Assembly (NCBI RefSeq): GCF_029688925.1
Contig: NZ_JARUKY010000019.1
Location: 21,925 to 85,924, forward strand
Origin: Evansella sp. AB-P1
GTDB taxonomy: Bacteria; Bacillota; Bacilli; Bacillales; Salisediminibacteriaceae
Length of the DNA: 64,000 nt
Direction: 5' to 3'
Shown: piece by piece, positions 51,605-59,657 of the stretch
Layout: each line of letters opens with the position of its first letter
Numbering within the stretch: the first letter of the stretch is position 1
Notes under the pieces: generated by a model
The model's database searches: none
What the model was told of the DNA's origin: nothing
The model's input: the letters and a program-made list of their open reading frames with translations, nothing else
Position numbers and translations under genes: made by a program

Positions 51605-52413
51605 CGCACGGAACTTTCTAACTGCTTCGTTTTTAATATTTCTGTATGAAGTAGTCCCTTAATTTCCCTTTCATATTGAACAAACTCAGTGGAGGTTGTA
51701 TCACGCATACGCCCCAAATCTACATCAATGATGTCTTTTATCTTTCCAGGATTAGCACTCATGACCACTATTTTATCCGCTAAAAAAACAGCCTCATCTA
51801 TCCCATGAGTAACAAATAGAATCGTTCTTTTTTCCCTTTCCCAGATATCAATGAGTTCTTCCTGCAGCATACCTCTTGTTTGCGCATCAAGAGCACCAAA
51901 AGGTTCATCCATTAGAATCACTTCTGTTTCCATCGATAAAGCTCTGGCAATACCAACTCTCTGCTTCATACCTCCAGAGAGCTGGTTTGGTTTCCGATCT
52001 CGGAAAGCGAAGAGACCAACCATATCCATGTAATATTCCGATATTTCCTTGATTTTCGTTTTGGACATTCCTTTGACCTCAAGAGGAAATTGAATATTCT
52101 TTTCTACTGTTAACCATGGGAACAAGGCATGTTCTTGGAAAACAACACACATTTTCTCGTGTAAAGAGGAAACATGATCAAGCTTTTCCTTATTAAAAGT
52201 GATAGACCCTCCTGTAGGTTTTAATTGCTTTCCGATAGAAAACAACAATGTGCTTTTTCCACAACCAGAAGGACCTAGAAGGCAGACAAACTCCCCCTTT
52301 TTAATTTCTAAATTTATATCTGACAAAGCTAAAAATGTACCATCTTTTGTTGGAAACTCAACCTTTAAATTCTCTACTTCTATTAACGTGGAATTCGTTG
52401 CAGATAGCATCAT
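51601..52413 (-). CDS. ABC transporter ATPase, SsuB/TauB type
   Basis: 270 residues from ATG 52413 (AAAGGAATGGTA upstream; an ATG two codons earlier touches the site). All motifs: Walker A GPSGCGKSTL, Q-loop VFQEHALFPWLTVEKNIQFP, signature LSGGMKQRVGIARAL, Walker B VILMDEPFGALD, H-loop FVTHGIDEA. Close to sulfonate/taurine/nitrate importers. It energises the permease at 49801. Confidence 0.9.
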   Translation of the reverse strand: MMLSATNSTLIEVENLKVEFPTKDGTFLALSDINLEIKKGEFVCLLGPSGCGKSTLLFSIGKQLKPTGGSITFNKEKLDHVSSLHEKMCVVFQEHALFPWLTVEKNIQFPLEVKGMSKTKIKEISEYYMDMVGLFAFRDRKPNQLSGGMKQRVGIARALSMETEVILMDEPFGALDAQTRGMLQEELIDIWEREKRTILFVTHGIDEAVFLADKIVVMSANPGKIKDIIDVDLGRMRDTTSTEFVQYEREIKGLLHTEILKTKQLESSVR

Positions 52414-52459
52414 TACCATTCCTTTCAGTCATTTCTATTCAGCAGAATACTTTCTATCA

Positions 52460-53446
52460 TTATTCAGTAGAATAAATACGTTCCTCTAAGAAACTTTCAA
52501 CATCATCGATTTGCGTAATTTCAAATTCGTTAAGCATATGAACATATGGCACAAGATCTTCCATATCAGGAGAAATATCCTTTATATAAATCGACATACT
52601 ATTATCTAAAGAAAAATTGATAATGTCTTCATCCAGCCCGATAGCTTCACTCCAAATAGCAGGCGTTTCAGTTAAATTATCTACAATATAGTCATTCGTT
52701 GCCTTCAAAACTTCAATGATATCTTTCGTTAACTCTGGATAATCGTTAGCAAAACTAGACTTAACAACTACACCTTCACCAAGATAATGACCATCCTTTA
52801 AAGGCATAATCTCTTCAGCACGAGTCAATACCTTTCCGGCATCACTGTATAATGCACGTGTAGTATGTGGATCCCATGCAATATAAGCTTCTAACTCACC
52901 TTGCTCTAAAGCTGTATACATATTAGCAGCATTCATCTGTAATAAGTTAATATCCGACTCTTCTAACCCAGCTTCTTCAAGTGCCTTTAAGATTAACGGG
53001 TATTGTTGTGACCCTTTCCCAGGGAATCCAACGTTTTTACCTTCTAAGTCAGCAACCGATTCAATAGATTTGTCACTAATGATAGCCGTTTGCTCTAAAA
53101 TATTTATTGCTACAAGTAAGGCATCAGCACTGGCCATACCCACCACAGATGGAGCCATTCCATATTGCGCCCAACTTATTTCATTAGCCGCTAGCGCTGT
53201 ATTTTGAGGTCCCCCAGCATCAAATTGAATTAATTCAAATGTCGTACCATACTTTTCCTCAATGTCATCAAACATCCCATTCGTATAAGCAATGTGTACT
53301 GGTTGTAAAGAAGGCTGCACACCAAACTTTATAACATCCGGTGCACTCGGACCACCATCAGCATCGACCTCGCCACTACCTCCTCCACATGCAACTAAAA
53401 AAGAAAAAGTGAAACCGATCAACGTTAATAAGATTAATTTTTTCAT
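52460..53446 (-). CDS. ABC substrate-binding lipoprotein, NMT1/SsuA-like
   Basis: 328 residues. Lipobox FLVAC (cysteine 20). Fold of the aliphatic-sulfonate/taurine/thiamine-precursor binding proteins: FGVQPSLQPVHIAYTNGMFD near 42, QFDAGGPQNTALAANEISWA, GKNVGFPGKGSQQYP, ALEQGELEAYIAWDPHTTRA. First gene of the operon, 46 bases before the ATPase gene. The ligand cannot be read from the sequence. Confidence 0.88.
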   Translation of the reverse strand: MKKLILLTLIGFTFSFLVACGGGSGEVDADGGPSAPDVIKFGVQPSLQPVHIAYTNGMFDDIEEKYGTTFELIQFDAGGPQNTALAANEISWAQYGMAPSVVGMASADALLVAINILEQTAIISDKSIESVADLEGKNVGFPGKGSQQYPLILKALEEAGLEESDINLLQMNAANMYTALEQGELEAYIAWDPHTTRALYSDAGKVLTRAEEIMPLKDGHYLGEGVVVKSSFANDYPELTKDIIEVLKATNDYIVDNLTETPAIWSEAIGLDEDIINFSLDNSMSIYIKDISPDMEDLVPYVHMLNEFEITQIDDVESFLEERIYSTE

Positions 53447-53483
53447 GAATACTGCCCCCTTTTTGAATTAACTCAATCATAAA

Positions 53484-53506
53484 GACGTAATGACGTCCTG
53501 TCAGGA
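53484..53506. promoter_or_regulatory. Two overlapping palindromes upstream of the ABC operon
   Basis: GACGT-AATG-ACGTC (53484-53497) and TCCTG-T-CAGGA (53496-53506), about 40-60 bases before the binding-protein start. They are candidate operators for the operon's GntR-type regulator, though neither matches a known HutC consensus exactly. Confidence 0.4.
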
Positions 53507-53540
53507 ATCCTGTAAGTAAATGTGACAGAAAACTTTTTGG

Positions 53541-53582
53541 TGGGACATGGGTGGGACATGGGGACAGGGACCTTGTCCCTGG
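53541..53582. repeat. REP2 copy with tip duplication
   Basis: TGGGACATGGG occurs twice in tandem (53541-53562) and leads into GGGACAGGGACCTTGTCCC (53561-53579). Confidence 0.9.
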
Positions 53583-53654
53583 TTATCGTAGGATTAAAAA
53601 TTAGCTGATATATGAAATAAGGTCTATTCCCCCGACTAGGAGGAATCGTGTCGG

Positions 53655-53810
53655 GAAGGGGGCAAAAACTTCTTTTTTGCTGTTTGTAGGGCATTGAGAG
53701 CTTCTATATTTCCGCAAAACCTTCTTTTTTTCTATTGCAGGGGGCATTGACGCAATTCTATCTTCCTGCAAATCTTCTATTCCCCATTTACCGGGGCATT
53801 GCCGACCTCG
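53655..53810. repeat. Short array of 52-53 bp units with GGGCATTG
   Basis: GGGCATTG recurs at 53689, 53742 and 53794, with CCGCAAA or CCTGCAAA inside each unit, and a degenerate unit precedes. The CCTGCAAA element recalls the 51-bp array at 977-1455. Confidence 0.6.
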
Positions 53811-54310
53811 GCAACAGGGACGGTTCGGGATCAATGAAAAAGTAGTCATTTTCAAGAAGCACTCTAAAGAAATACATCGTAACCTGAAACAACATTACTC
53901 AAAAGTAAAACACAACAAACATATGGTGCTGTGTCTGTATCAATAGAATAAGCCCGCCATAGTTGTAAAACTGCGTTAGCAGTTTCGCAACTATGGCGGG
54001 CTCTTGCTTTGACAAATGACAAGATAATTGAAGTCTCTTCTCCTATTAAGCACAATAACATCACAAAAAACTTCACAAAATGACTCACGAGAACCGTCCG
54101 GAATCAGTGATAAAGTAGTCATTTTCAAAAAACACCTTTTTTTAAGGAGTACTAAAATGTCTCCCTACATCACAAACGTGGCTTAGAAGCGATTCTAGAG
54201 CCTCGTTTTTCTTTTATTATTTTTCATTTTTAAAATGCTGGACTTTTTCACCAGTCTCGAACCGTCCCCACGAGTCACCACCAAAAAACGGGTCAAGGTC
54301 CCTGTCCCTA
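53811..54310. repeat. REP composite region
   Basis: AGGGACGGTTCG (53817-53828). Module AAGCCCGCCATAGTTGTAA...TTCGCAACTATGGCGGGCTCTT (53950-54004). Right end GACTCACGAGAACCGTCC (54082-54099). A segment 54112-54264 shared with 28449-28598. REP1 CGAACCGTCCCC (54258-54269). REP2 remnant GGGTCAAGGTCCCTGTCCC (54290-54308) that supplies the LtaS stop codon. Confidence 0.82.
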
Positions 54311-56188
54311 CGTCCCTTCAAACCTCAACAAATCACCATAAATAATTCTATCTGAGTAATTTAACTGACGTTGTACCTCTTCAATATACGGTTGGCACGG
54401 AGATTCCTCACCATCTTCCAAATCGAAAGGCTCTCCTGTGCTTTTATCATAACAAGTTTCACTAGTATAAATTACATCTTCCGTAATAAATGAGCCATTC
54501 CTTAAGATCACAAGCTCTTCACGTTCTTTAGAAAATATATTCCTTCCGAAAGTTGTTTGTTTTTCTATTTTTATACCAAGCAAATGCAATAACGTTGGGC
54601 GAATATCAATCTGCCCACTCACATCTGGAATAACTTTACCTTCTTCCCCTGGAATATGAATAATAAAAGGGACTTGCTGAAGCTCTATTTCCACAAACGG
54701 CGTGATATCTTTTTCTAAATACTGGGACATAGCTCTGTTATGGAAGCTAGAAATCCCATAATGATCACCAAATATGAGAATGATAGAATCCTCATACAGC
54801 CCCTCTTCTTTAAGACGATCAAAAAACACTCGGATAGCTTCGTCTGTATAACGAACAGTAGGGAAATACTGATTCAAAGTCCTACTATTGGAATCATATT
54901 GATCGATAAACTGGTCCTCTTCCCCCAAATCAAAAGGATGATGATTTGTTAAAGTAATGAGATTCAAATGAAACGGCTGTGGCATTTCTAACATATGTTC
55001 AATGGACTGCTCCATAAAATCAATATCCTTCAGTCCCCAGCCAATACTATTATCAGCAGTAATTTCATAATCTTCATCCGTATAAAACCGATCAAATCCT
55101 AACTGTTCATACATAACAGAACGATTCCAAAATGTACCATTATTCGCGTGAAGGGTTGCAGTGAAATAACCATGTTCATTCATGATTTCTGGTAACGCGT
55201 AATATTTATTCGTTGGATGTGTAAAAAATACAGCACCTCTCGGCAATGGAAATAGTGCGTTATTAACTAAAAACTCTGAGTCTGAAGTTTTTCCTTGCGC
55301 AGTTTGATGATAAAATTCACTAAAGTAATAGCTATCTTCAATTAGTTCATTTAAGAAAGGCGTTATTTCTTCCCCATTCACTTCATTACCAATAACGAAG
55401 TTCTGAATGGATTCTGCTGTGATTAAAATAACATTTTTCCCTTCCGCAATACCGAATAAATCATAATCAGCCTCTTCCCGTTTTTCTACCTTCACAGTAT
55501 ACTCGTTAATTTCATTAAATTCGTCTTCATTCGCAAAAACCCGTTGTGCCCGCGTATTCATATGAAGGTAAACATCATAAAAATGAAAATTATATATCCC
55601 TATATTTTTTACGATTAATTCACGATCAAATGAACGACTGAGCAATTGAGGCCGTTCAATATTAGCAAATCCAATAGTGAGAACACTGAAGATCATCATT
55701 ACTGAAAAAAATGGAACAAGTTGCCGAAACCGATATCTACTGTTTTTCATCAGAGCTTGTTTTTTCCAAACAAATAAACCCGCAATAATAATTATATCTA
55801 TAAAGTAAATAATATCGTGCCATTGCATTAGTGTAAAAACACTAGAGCTTAAATCCGCCATATTGCTTCCAACTAATAAAAGTGGAATCGTGATGTAATC
55901 CGTAAATTCTCTATAATACACACTATTTGCGAATAGAACGAATGACGAAACGATCAGAAAAACACAAAGATAAATGGCTTGCCTCGATGGTTTTGCCAAT
56001 AAAATAAGTCCTAAAAAGAGCATCAGAAAAGGAATAGGATTTAATAGTAAAATAAGAAGCTGCAAAGGGTTCTCTAGTACTATATTAAAATCCCAAAAAC
56101 CTACAATAATAGTTTTTAACCATAACATACTAAGCCCAATAATAAATATAGGTTTTTCATGTAAAATCTTTAAAACAATCGCTTTCAT
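54308..56188 (-). CDS. Lipoteichoic acid synthase family protein
   Basis: 626 residues. Five transmembrane helices in 1-175, then an extracellular sulfatase-fold domain (about 245-610). Active-site landmarks: ILITAES (E259), AQGKTSDSEF (nucleophile T301), FGDHYG (metal D/H pair) and a C-terminal Cys pair. These match LtaS-type enzymes that polymerise glycerol phosphate from phosphatidylglycerol. B. subtilis has four such paralogues, so it may be an LtaS, YfnI, YqgS or YvgJ equivalent. The last codons and TAG (GT-stop) come from REP2, but the domain itself is complete. Confidence 0.87.
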   Translation of the reverse strand: MKAIVLKILHEKPIFIIGLSMLWLKTIIVGFWDFNIVLENPLQLLILLLNPIPFLMLFLGLILLAKPSRQAIYLCVFLIVSSFVLFANSVYYREFTDYITIPLLLVGSNMADLSSSVFTLMQWHDIIYFIDIIIIAGLFVWKKQALMKNSRYRFRQLVPFFSVMMIFSVLTIGFANIERPQLLSRSFDRELIVKNIGIYNFHFYDVYLHMNTRAQRVFANEDEFNEINEYTVKVEKREEADYDLFGIAEGKNVILITAESIQNFVIGNEVNGEEITPFLNELIEDSYYFSEFYHQTAQGKTSDSEFLVNNALFPLPRGAVFFTHPTNKYYALPEIMNEHGYFTATLHANNGTFWNRSVMYEQLGFDRFYTDEDYEITADNSIGWGLKDIDFMEQSIEHMLEMPQPFHLNLITLTNHHPFDLGEEDQFIDQYDSNSRTLNQYFPTVRYTDEAIRVFFDRLKEEGLYEDSIILIFGDHYGISSFHNRAMSQYLEKDITPFVEIELQQVPFIIHIPGEEGKVIPDVSGQIDIRPTLLHLLGIKIEKQTTFGRNIFSKEREELVILRNGSFITEDVIYTSETCYDKSTGEPFDLEDGEESPCQPYIEEVQRQLNYSDRIIYGDLLRFEGT

Positions 56189-56356
56189 ATTAATCCTCCG
56201 TTTAGTCGACGGTGTAAAATCCCGTGTTGTACTTTATTGTTTTATAGATGAGAATATCAGCGTAGCGTACTCGTGCTGAAAAAAGTTATTTAGGTCACAA
56301 CACAACACAATATATTAGACGTTTCACCATATAAAAATGTTTCAAATTCCGAAAAA

Positions 56357-56712
56357 ATGGGACTTAGGGGACAGGGACCTTGTCCCAGCCCCCCACCTCC
56401 ATTACTGCGGCCAACAGGGACGGTTCCGATCTGCCGGGTAAACGTGAATTACACGCCTTCATACATCATGACGTCGGGAGAAACCTTTAAAGAAAGATTG
56501 TCATATCCTTCCTTCCCTTCCCAAAGAAAGACACCAAACCCTACACCAACATTACTTAAAAGGAAAAACACATGAAACTTCACAATGCTGTATATACATC
56601 AATTCATTAAGCCCGCCTAGTTGAAGCTGCGTGAGCAGTTTCGCAACTAGGCGGGCTCTTGCTTTGACAACGGGACAAGGTCCCTGTCCCTTCTGTCCCC
56701 TTCTGTCCCTCT
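56357..56712. repeat. REP2-bounded composite element
   Basis: Left REP2 TGGGACTTAGGGGACAGGGACCTTGTCCCA (56358-56387), internal CAACAGGGACGGTTCCGATC (56412-56431), module AAGCCCGCCTAGTTGAAGC...GCAACTAGGCGGGCTCTTG (56608-56662), inverted right REP2 GGGACAAGGTCCCTGTCCC (56672-56690) and TCTGTCCC repeats. The complete element is about 350 bp in a divergent intergenic region. Confidence 0.88.
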
Positions 56713-56776
56713 CCTCATGTATAAATCTGCCATGAATTACACACCCTAAAATTAATCATTATAGGGAGGGGTAATT

Positions 56777-57775
56777 ATGCCAGAAAAAGCATCAATTACA
56801 TCATCAGAATTAGGAACGTTATGGCTTACGTATCAAGAAAAAACAATGATTTTACGAATGTTAGAGTATTTTATAGCGAAAGCAGATGATGAAAAGGCTA
56901 AGGATATTATGACGAATTTGTATGAAGAAATTGAAATGTATGTTGGTAAAATAGTGCAGATATATGAAGAGGAAGGTGCAGTTATACCAGTTGGATATAC
57001 AGCACAAGATGTAAATAAGGATGTCCCAAAGCTATACGATAATGGTTTTGACATTATGTTTGTACGCCTTTTAAAAGAAATTAGTATGGGATTACATTCA
57101 TTAAATATGACAATGACGTTTCGAGAAGATATAAATTTGCTTTTTGAAGACCTTACTGCTATCACCCAAAAGTATTTCAGGATTTGCTCGCAATATTTGC
57201 TTGAAAAGGGGTTACTTGTTAGAACACCTTACGTTTCGATGCCAAAATCAGTTGAGTTTATTAAAGATAATAGTTATTTAGGCGGAGTAGCTCTCAATCC
57301 ATTTAGCCAAAAAAGAACATTGAATACGGTAGAGGTTTCTCACCTTCATAAAGCTATTGAATCAAATCTTACAGGTTTACAATTGATTTTTGGTTTTGGA
57401 CAGTGTGCAAATGATGTTGAGGTAAAAAAATTCTTTCATGAGGGTGCAGAGCTTGCTAAAGGCATTATAAAAGAATTGAGTGAAGTTATGATTCAAACAA
57501 ACCTTCCAATTCCTCAAACTCCAGGAGGGAATCCAACTCGTTCAACAGTGGCACCATTTTCTGATAAATTAATGATGTATTGCACAAGTCTTTTTTGTAG
57601 TTTTTCTATGGGAAGTAATTCACTTGGTACTGCTTTTAGTTTACGAAACGACTTGCCTGCAAAAAATACGATTTTTATGAAAGATATTTTTGAATATGCT
57701 CATAAAGGTGGGAAAATCATGATTAAAAATGGTTGGATGGAAGAACCACCTCAAATGGAGGAACGTGGGACTTAG
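56777..57775 (+). CDS. DUF3231 protein (third paralogue)
   Basis: 332 residues; GGGAGGGG precedes ATG 56777. Double-repeat architecture as in the copies at 33131 and 34626: SITSSELGTLWLTYQEKTMI ... EMYVGKIVQIYEEEGAVIPV and NTVEVSHLHKAIESNLTGLQ ... ELAKGIIKELSEVMIQTNLP, then APFSDKLMMYCTSLFCSFSM. The final codons (ERGT) and TAG lie within REP2, so the natural end has been overwritten. Function unknown. Confidence 0.82.
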   Translation: MPEKASITSSELGTLWLTYQEKTMILRMLEYFIAKADDEKAKDIMTNLYEEIEMYVGKIVQIYEEEGAVIPVGYTAQDVNKDVPKLYDNGFDIMFVRLLKEISMGLHSLNMTMTFREDINLLFEDLTAITQKYFRICSQYLLEKGLLVRTPYVSMPKSVEFIKDNSYLGGVALNPFSQKRTLNTVEVSHLHKAIESNLTGLQLIFGFGQCANDVEVKKFFHEGAELAKGIIKELSEVMIQTNLPIPQTPGGNPTRSTVAPFSDKLMMYCTSLFCSFSMGSNSLGTAFSLRNDLPAKNTIFMKDIFEYAHKGGKIMIKNGWMEEPPQMEERGT

Positions 57776-57796
57776 GGGACAGGGACCTTGTCCCGA
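57766..57796. repeat. REP2 left of RAYT2
   Basis: GTGGGACTTAGGGGACAGGGACCTTGTCCC, 12 bases from the transposase stop codon. With the inverted copy at 59057 it brackets the RAYT2 gene. Confidence 0.93.
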
Positions 57797-57807
57797 CTCC
57801 CCCCACT

Positions 57808-58569
57808 TCACTTCAGACGATCGATCACGCTTTTCGAAATACCCGTAATTCTAGAAAGTTGACGAACGGAAACCCCATTTAGCTTTTTAAGATTGGATAA
57901 AATAGCATTCCGTTTTTTCCTATCCATCTGCTGCAACATACTATTACTCGTAACGCCTTCTCCACGCAGGAATTCCCTTACCTGATTATCAGTAAGTTTG
58001 ACTCTTTCCTCTATATTCGAACAATAATCCTCATTTTTTTCTTGCATGTAAACAACAAACCACTCCAAAGCCACTTTTCTATTAGATGAAAAATAATTCA
58101 ATCCTCCCTCAACATCTGTGAGTGTTTCTTTATTCACATACTCATGGATACTGGTCCACTCATATTCCCAAACACACTTTGTTAACCCAGCCTTTAAAGG
58201 ATTTTGATGAATATACCTTAGCACCTTAATAAAATACGCAGCGTTTTCTACACTTTCACTCCTAAATCTCTCCTGAAACAAATGTCCACAACGATCATAC
58301 TTCTTGTTGTACCAGTACACATAGCTGGAACTAAACCTCATCATAATGGTAGAAATTCCTTCTATTTTTTCCATCACTAACAAATGAATATGATTATCCA
58401 TCAAACAATAACCGTAAAGTTCAAAGCCGCTTACCTCTTTACACTTTGCTAAGGTTTGAAGAAACTTACGCTTATCCTCATCATCTTCAAAAATCGTTTG
58501 CTTATTTATACCCCTTAACATCACATGATATATTCCCGTGCTACTCTTTTCTCTTGCTTTTCTAGGCAA
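57808..58569 (-). CDS. REP-associated tyrosine transposase (RAYT2, IS200-like Y1 family)
   Basis: 253 residues from TTG 58569, with GAGGTGATGG 8 bases upstream. Y1 core: TGIYHVMLRGINKQTIFEDD, NHIHLLV (H60, H62), WYNKKYDRCGHLFQERFRSE with candidate catalytic Y91, LRYIHQNPLKAG. C-terminal HTH GVSVRQLSRITGISKSVID. The catalytic residues have exactly the same numbering as in RAYT1, but overall identity is modest, so the two belong to separate subfamilies. Inverted REP2 copies lie on both sides (57766, 59057), giving a REP2-RAYT-REP2 unit of 1.3 kb that could itself be mobile. Confidence 0.9.
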   Translation of the reverse strand: MPRKAREKSSTGIYHVMLRGINKQTIFEDDEDKRKFLQTLAKCKEVSGFELYGYCLMDNHIHLLVMEKIEGISTIMMRFSSSYVYWYNKKYDRCGHLFQERFRSESVENAAYFIKVLRYIHQNPLKAGLTKCVWEYEWTSIHEYVNKETLTDVEGGLNYFSSNRKVALEWFVVYMQEKNEDYCSNIEERVKLTDNQVREFLRGEGVTSNSMLQQMDRKKRNAILSNLKKLNGVSVRQLSRITGISKSVIDRLK

Positions 58570-58714
58570 TCACCATCACCTCACAACAAGTTTTCATGAA
58601 ATTTTATTTTTTACAGATAAAACATTTGTAGGGAAGTATTTGAAAAAATGAAGCCGACTGAAAGAATAAATTTGCGAATTGAACTTTACTTAAAAAAATA
58701 GGAAGGAGTTATCA

Positions 58715-58834
58715 ATGAAAGGAAGAATGTCGTGTAGAAATCAAATCGTAAAATTAAAATTAGGTAGGAAGATGATGGGTTTTTGGGGTAAAAGCAGTAT
58801 ACATAAGTTTAATCAAGGAACCAGAAAGAAGTAG
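58715..58834 (+). CDS. Possible 39-residue basic peptide upstream of RAYT2
   Basis: ATG 58715 has GGAAGGAG 6 bases upstream. The product starts MKGRMSCRNQIVKLKLGRKM, then MGFWGKSSIHKFNQGTRKK, with about a third lysine/arginine. It lies in the otherwise gene-free DNA between RAYT2 and REP2, divergent to the transposase. It could be a nucleic-acid-binding accessory peptide, or chance. Confidence 0.35.
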   Translation: MKGRMSCRNQIVKLKLGRKMMGFWGKSSIHKFNQGTRKK

Positions 58835-59056
58835 AGTAGAATAGCGTAAGTAGGTATAAGAAGGACATAAAAAGGAGACAGAAGTAAATATAATTTTAAT
58901 TAGTTGATTGTGATTGTATGTGTAGTAGTTTTCGTTTGGAGATATGAGAGTTGGAGTTTTGTGGATTTTTTTGTGTATAAGTCATTTATTCTACAAAATC
59001 AACGAAATTCCTGCAAATCTCAACTAAAATTTCAAATATTTTCTTCTCACCAAAAA

Positions 59057-59087
59057 ACGGGACAAGGTCCCTGTCCCTGTGTCCCAG
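59057..59087. repeat. REP2 right of RAYT2 (inverted)
   Basis: CGGGACAAGGTCCCTGTCCCTGTGTCCCAG, inverted relative to the copy at 57766. It also bounds the 5' side of the chaperone operon. Confidence 0.93.
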
Positions 59088-59102
59088 AAAGTAGGTGGAA
59101 AG

Positions 59103-59654
59103 GTGAAATTCCCATTTTTTAAAAAGCAAGATCACTCACTAAAAATGGAATTACAAGAACTACGTGGGCAGTTTTCAACAACGGGAAAAAGGTTAGAAGA
59201 GCTAGAGCAACAGCTTCAAAAGGCAACAAGACTTCAATACAAAACAGGGAAAAGCCTTGATGATAAATTGGGCAAAGTATACTCCTCTATACAGGAGCAA
59301 CAGCAAACAAACAAAGCTCAGAATATAGATCGCGTAGTCGAAAATCTAATTAATCAAATTGATGATATGGACATTGTGCTCGGAAATTTGCAAGAAGACC
59401 ACCAATGGGGAGAGCTAGTGAAAAAATGGATTGATTCAACGATCTCAGCCTTACACGAACTAGGAATACAAGACCCAATAAAGATCGGTGACCTATTTGA
59501 CCCCCGGTTAGCAGAGGCGATCGATACAGTACCTATTTCAGACTCGGGGCAGATTCGCCCACTAGCCATAGCTATAATTTATAAACGAACATTTATAAAT
59601 GAAAAAGGTGAATTAATAAGAAAAGGCCAAGTGGCCACAGTGAAGGAGGAGTAA
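59103..59654 (+). CDS. GrpE-family nucleotide exchange factor of the second Hsp70 system
   Basis: 183 residues from GTG 59103 (AGGTGG before it); the frame to 59079 is REP2-derived. Long N-terminal coiled coil (LKMELQELRGQFSTTGKRLE ... DDKLGKVYSSIQEQQQTNKA) followed by a GrpE head: LINQIDDMDIVLGNLQEDHQ, AEAIDTVPISDSGQI, INEKGELIRKGQVATVK. First gene of a tight operon (3-bp gap to Hsp70). It should reset the ADP-bound Hsp70 encoded next; low similarity to the housekeeping GrpE suggests a dedicated pair. Confidence 0.82.
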   Translation: MKFPFFKKQDHSLKMELQELRGQFSTTGKRLEELEQQLQKATRLQYKTGKSLDDKLGKVYSSIQEQQQTNKAQNIDRVVENLINQIDDMDIVLGNLQEDHQWGELVKKWIDSTISALHELGIQDPIKIGDLFDPRLAEAIDTVPISDSGQIRPLAIAIIYKRTFINEKGELIRKGQVATVKEE

Positions 59655-59657
59655 ACA

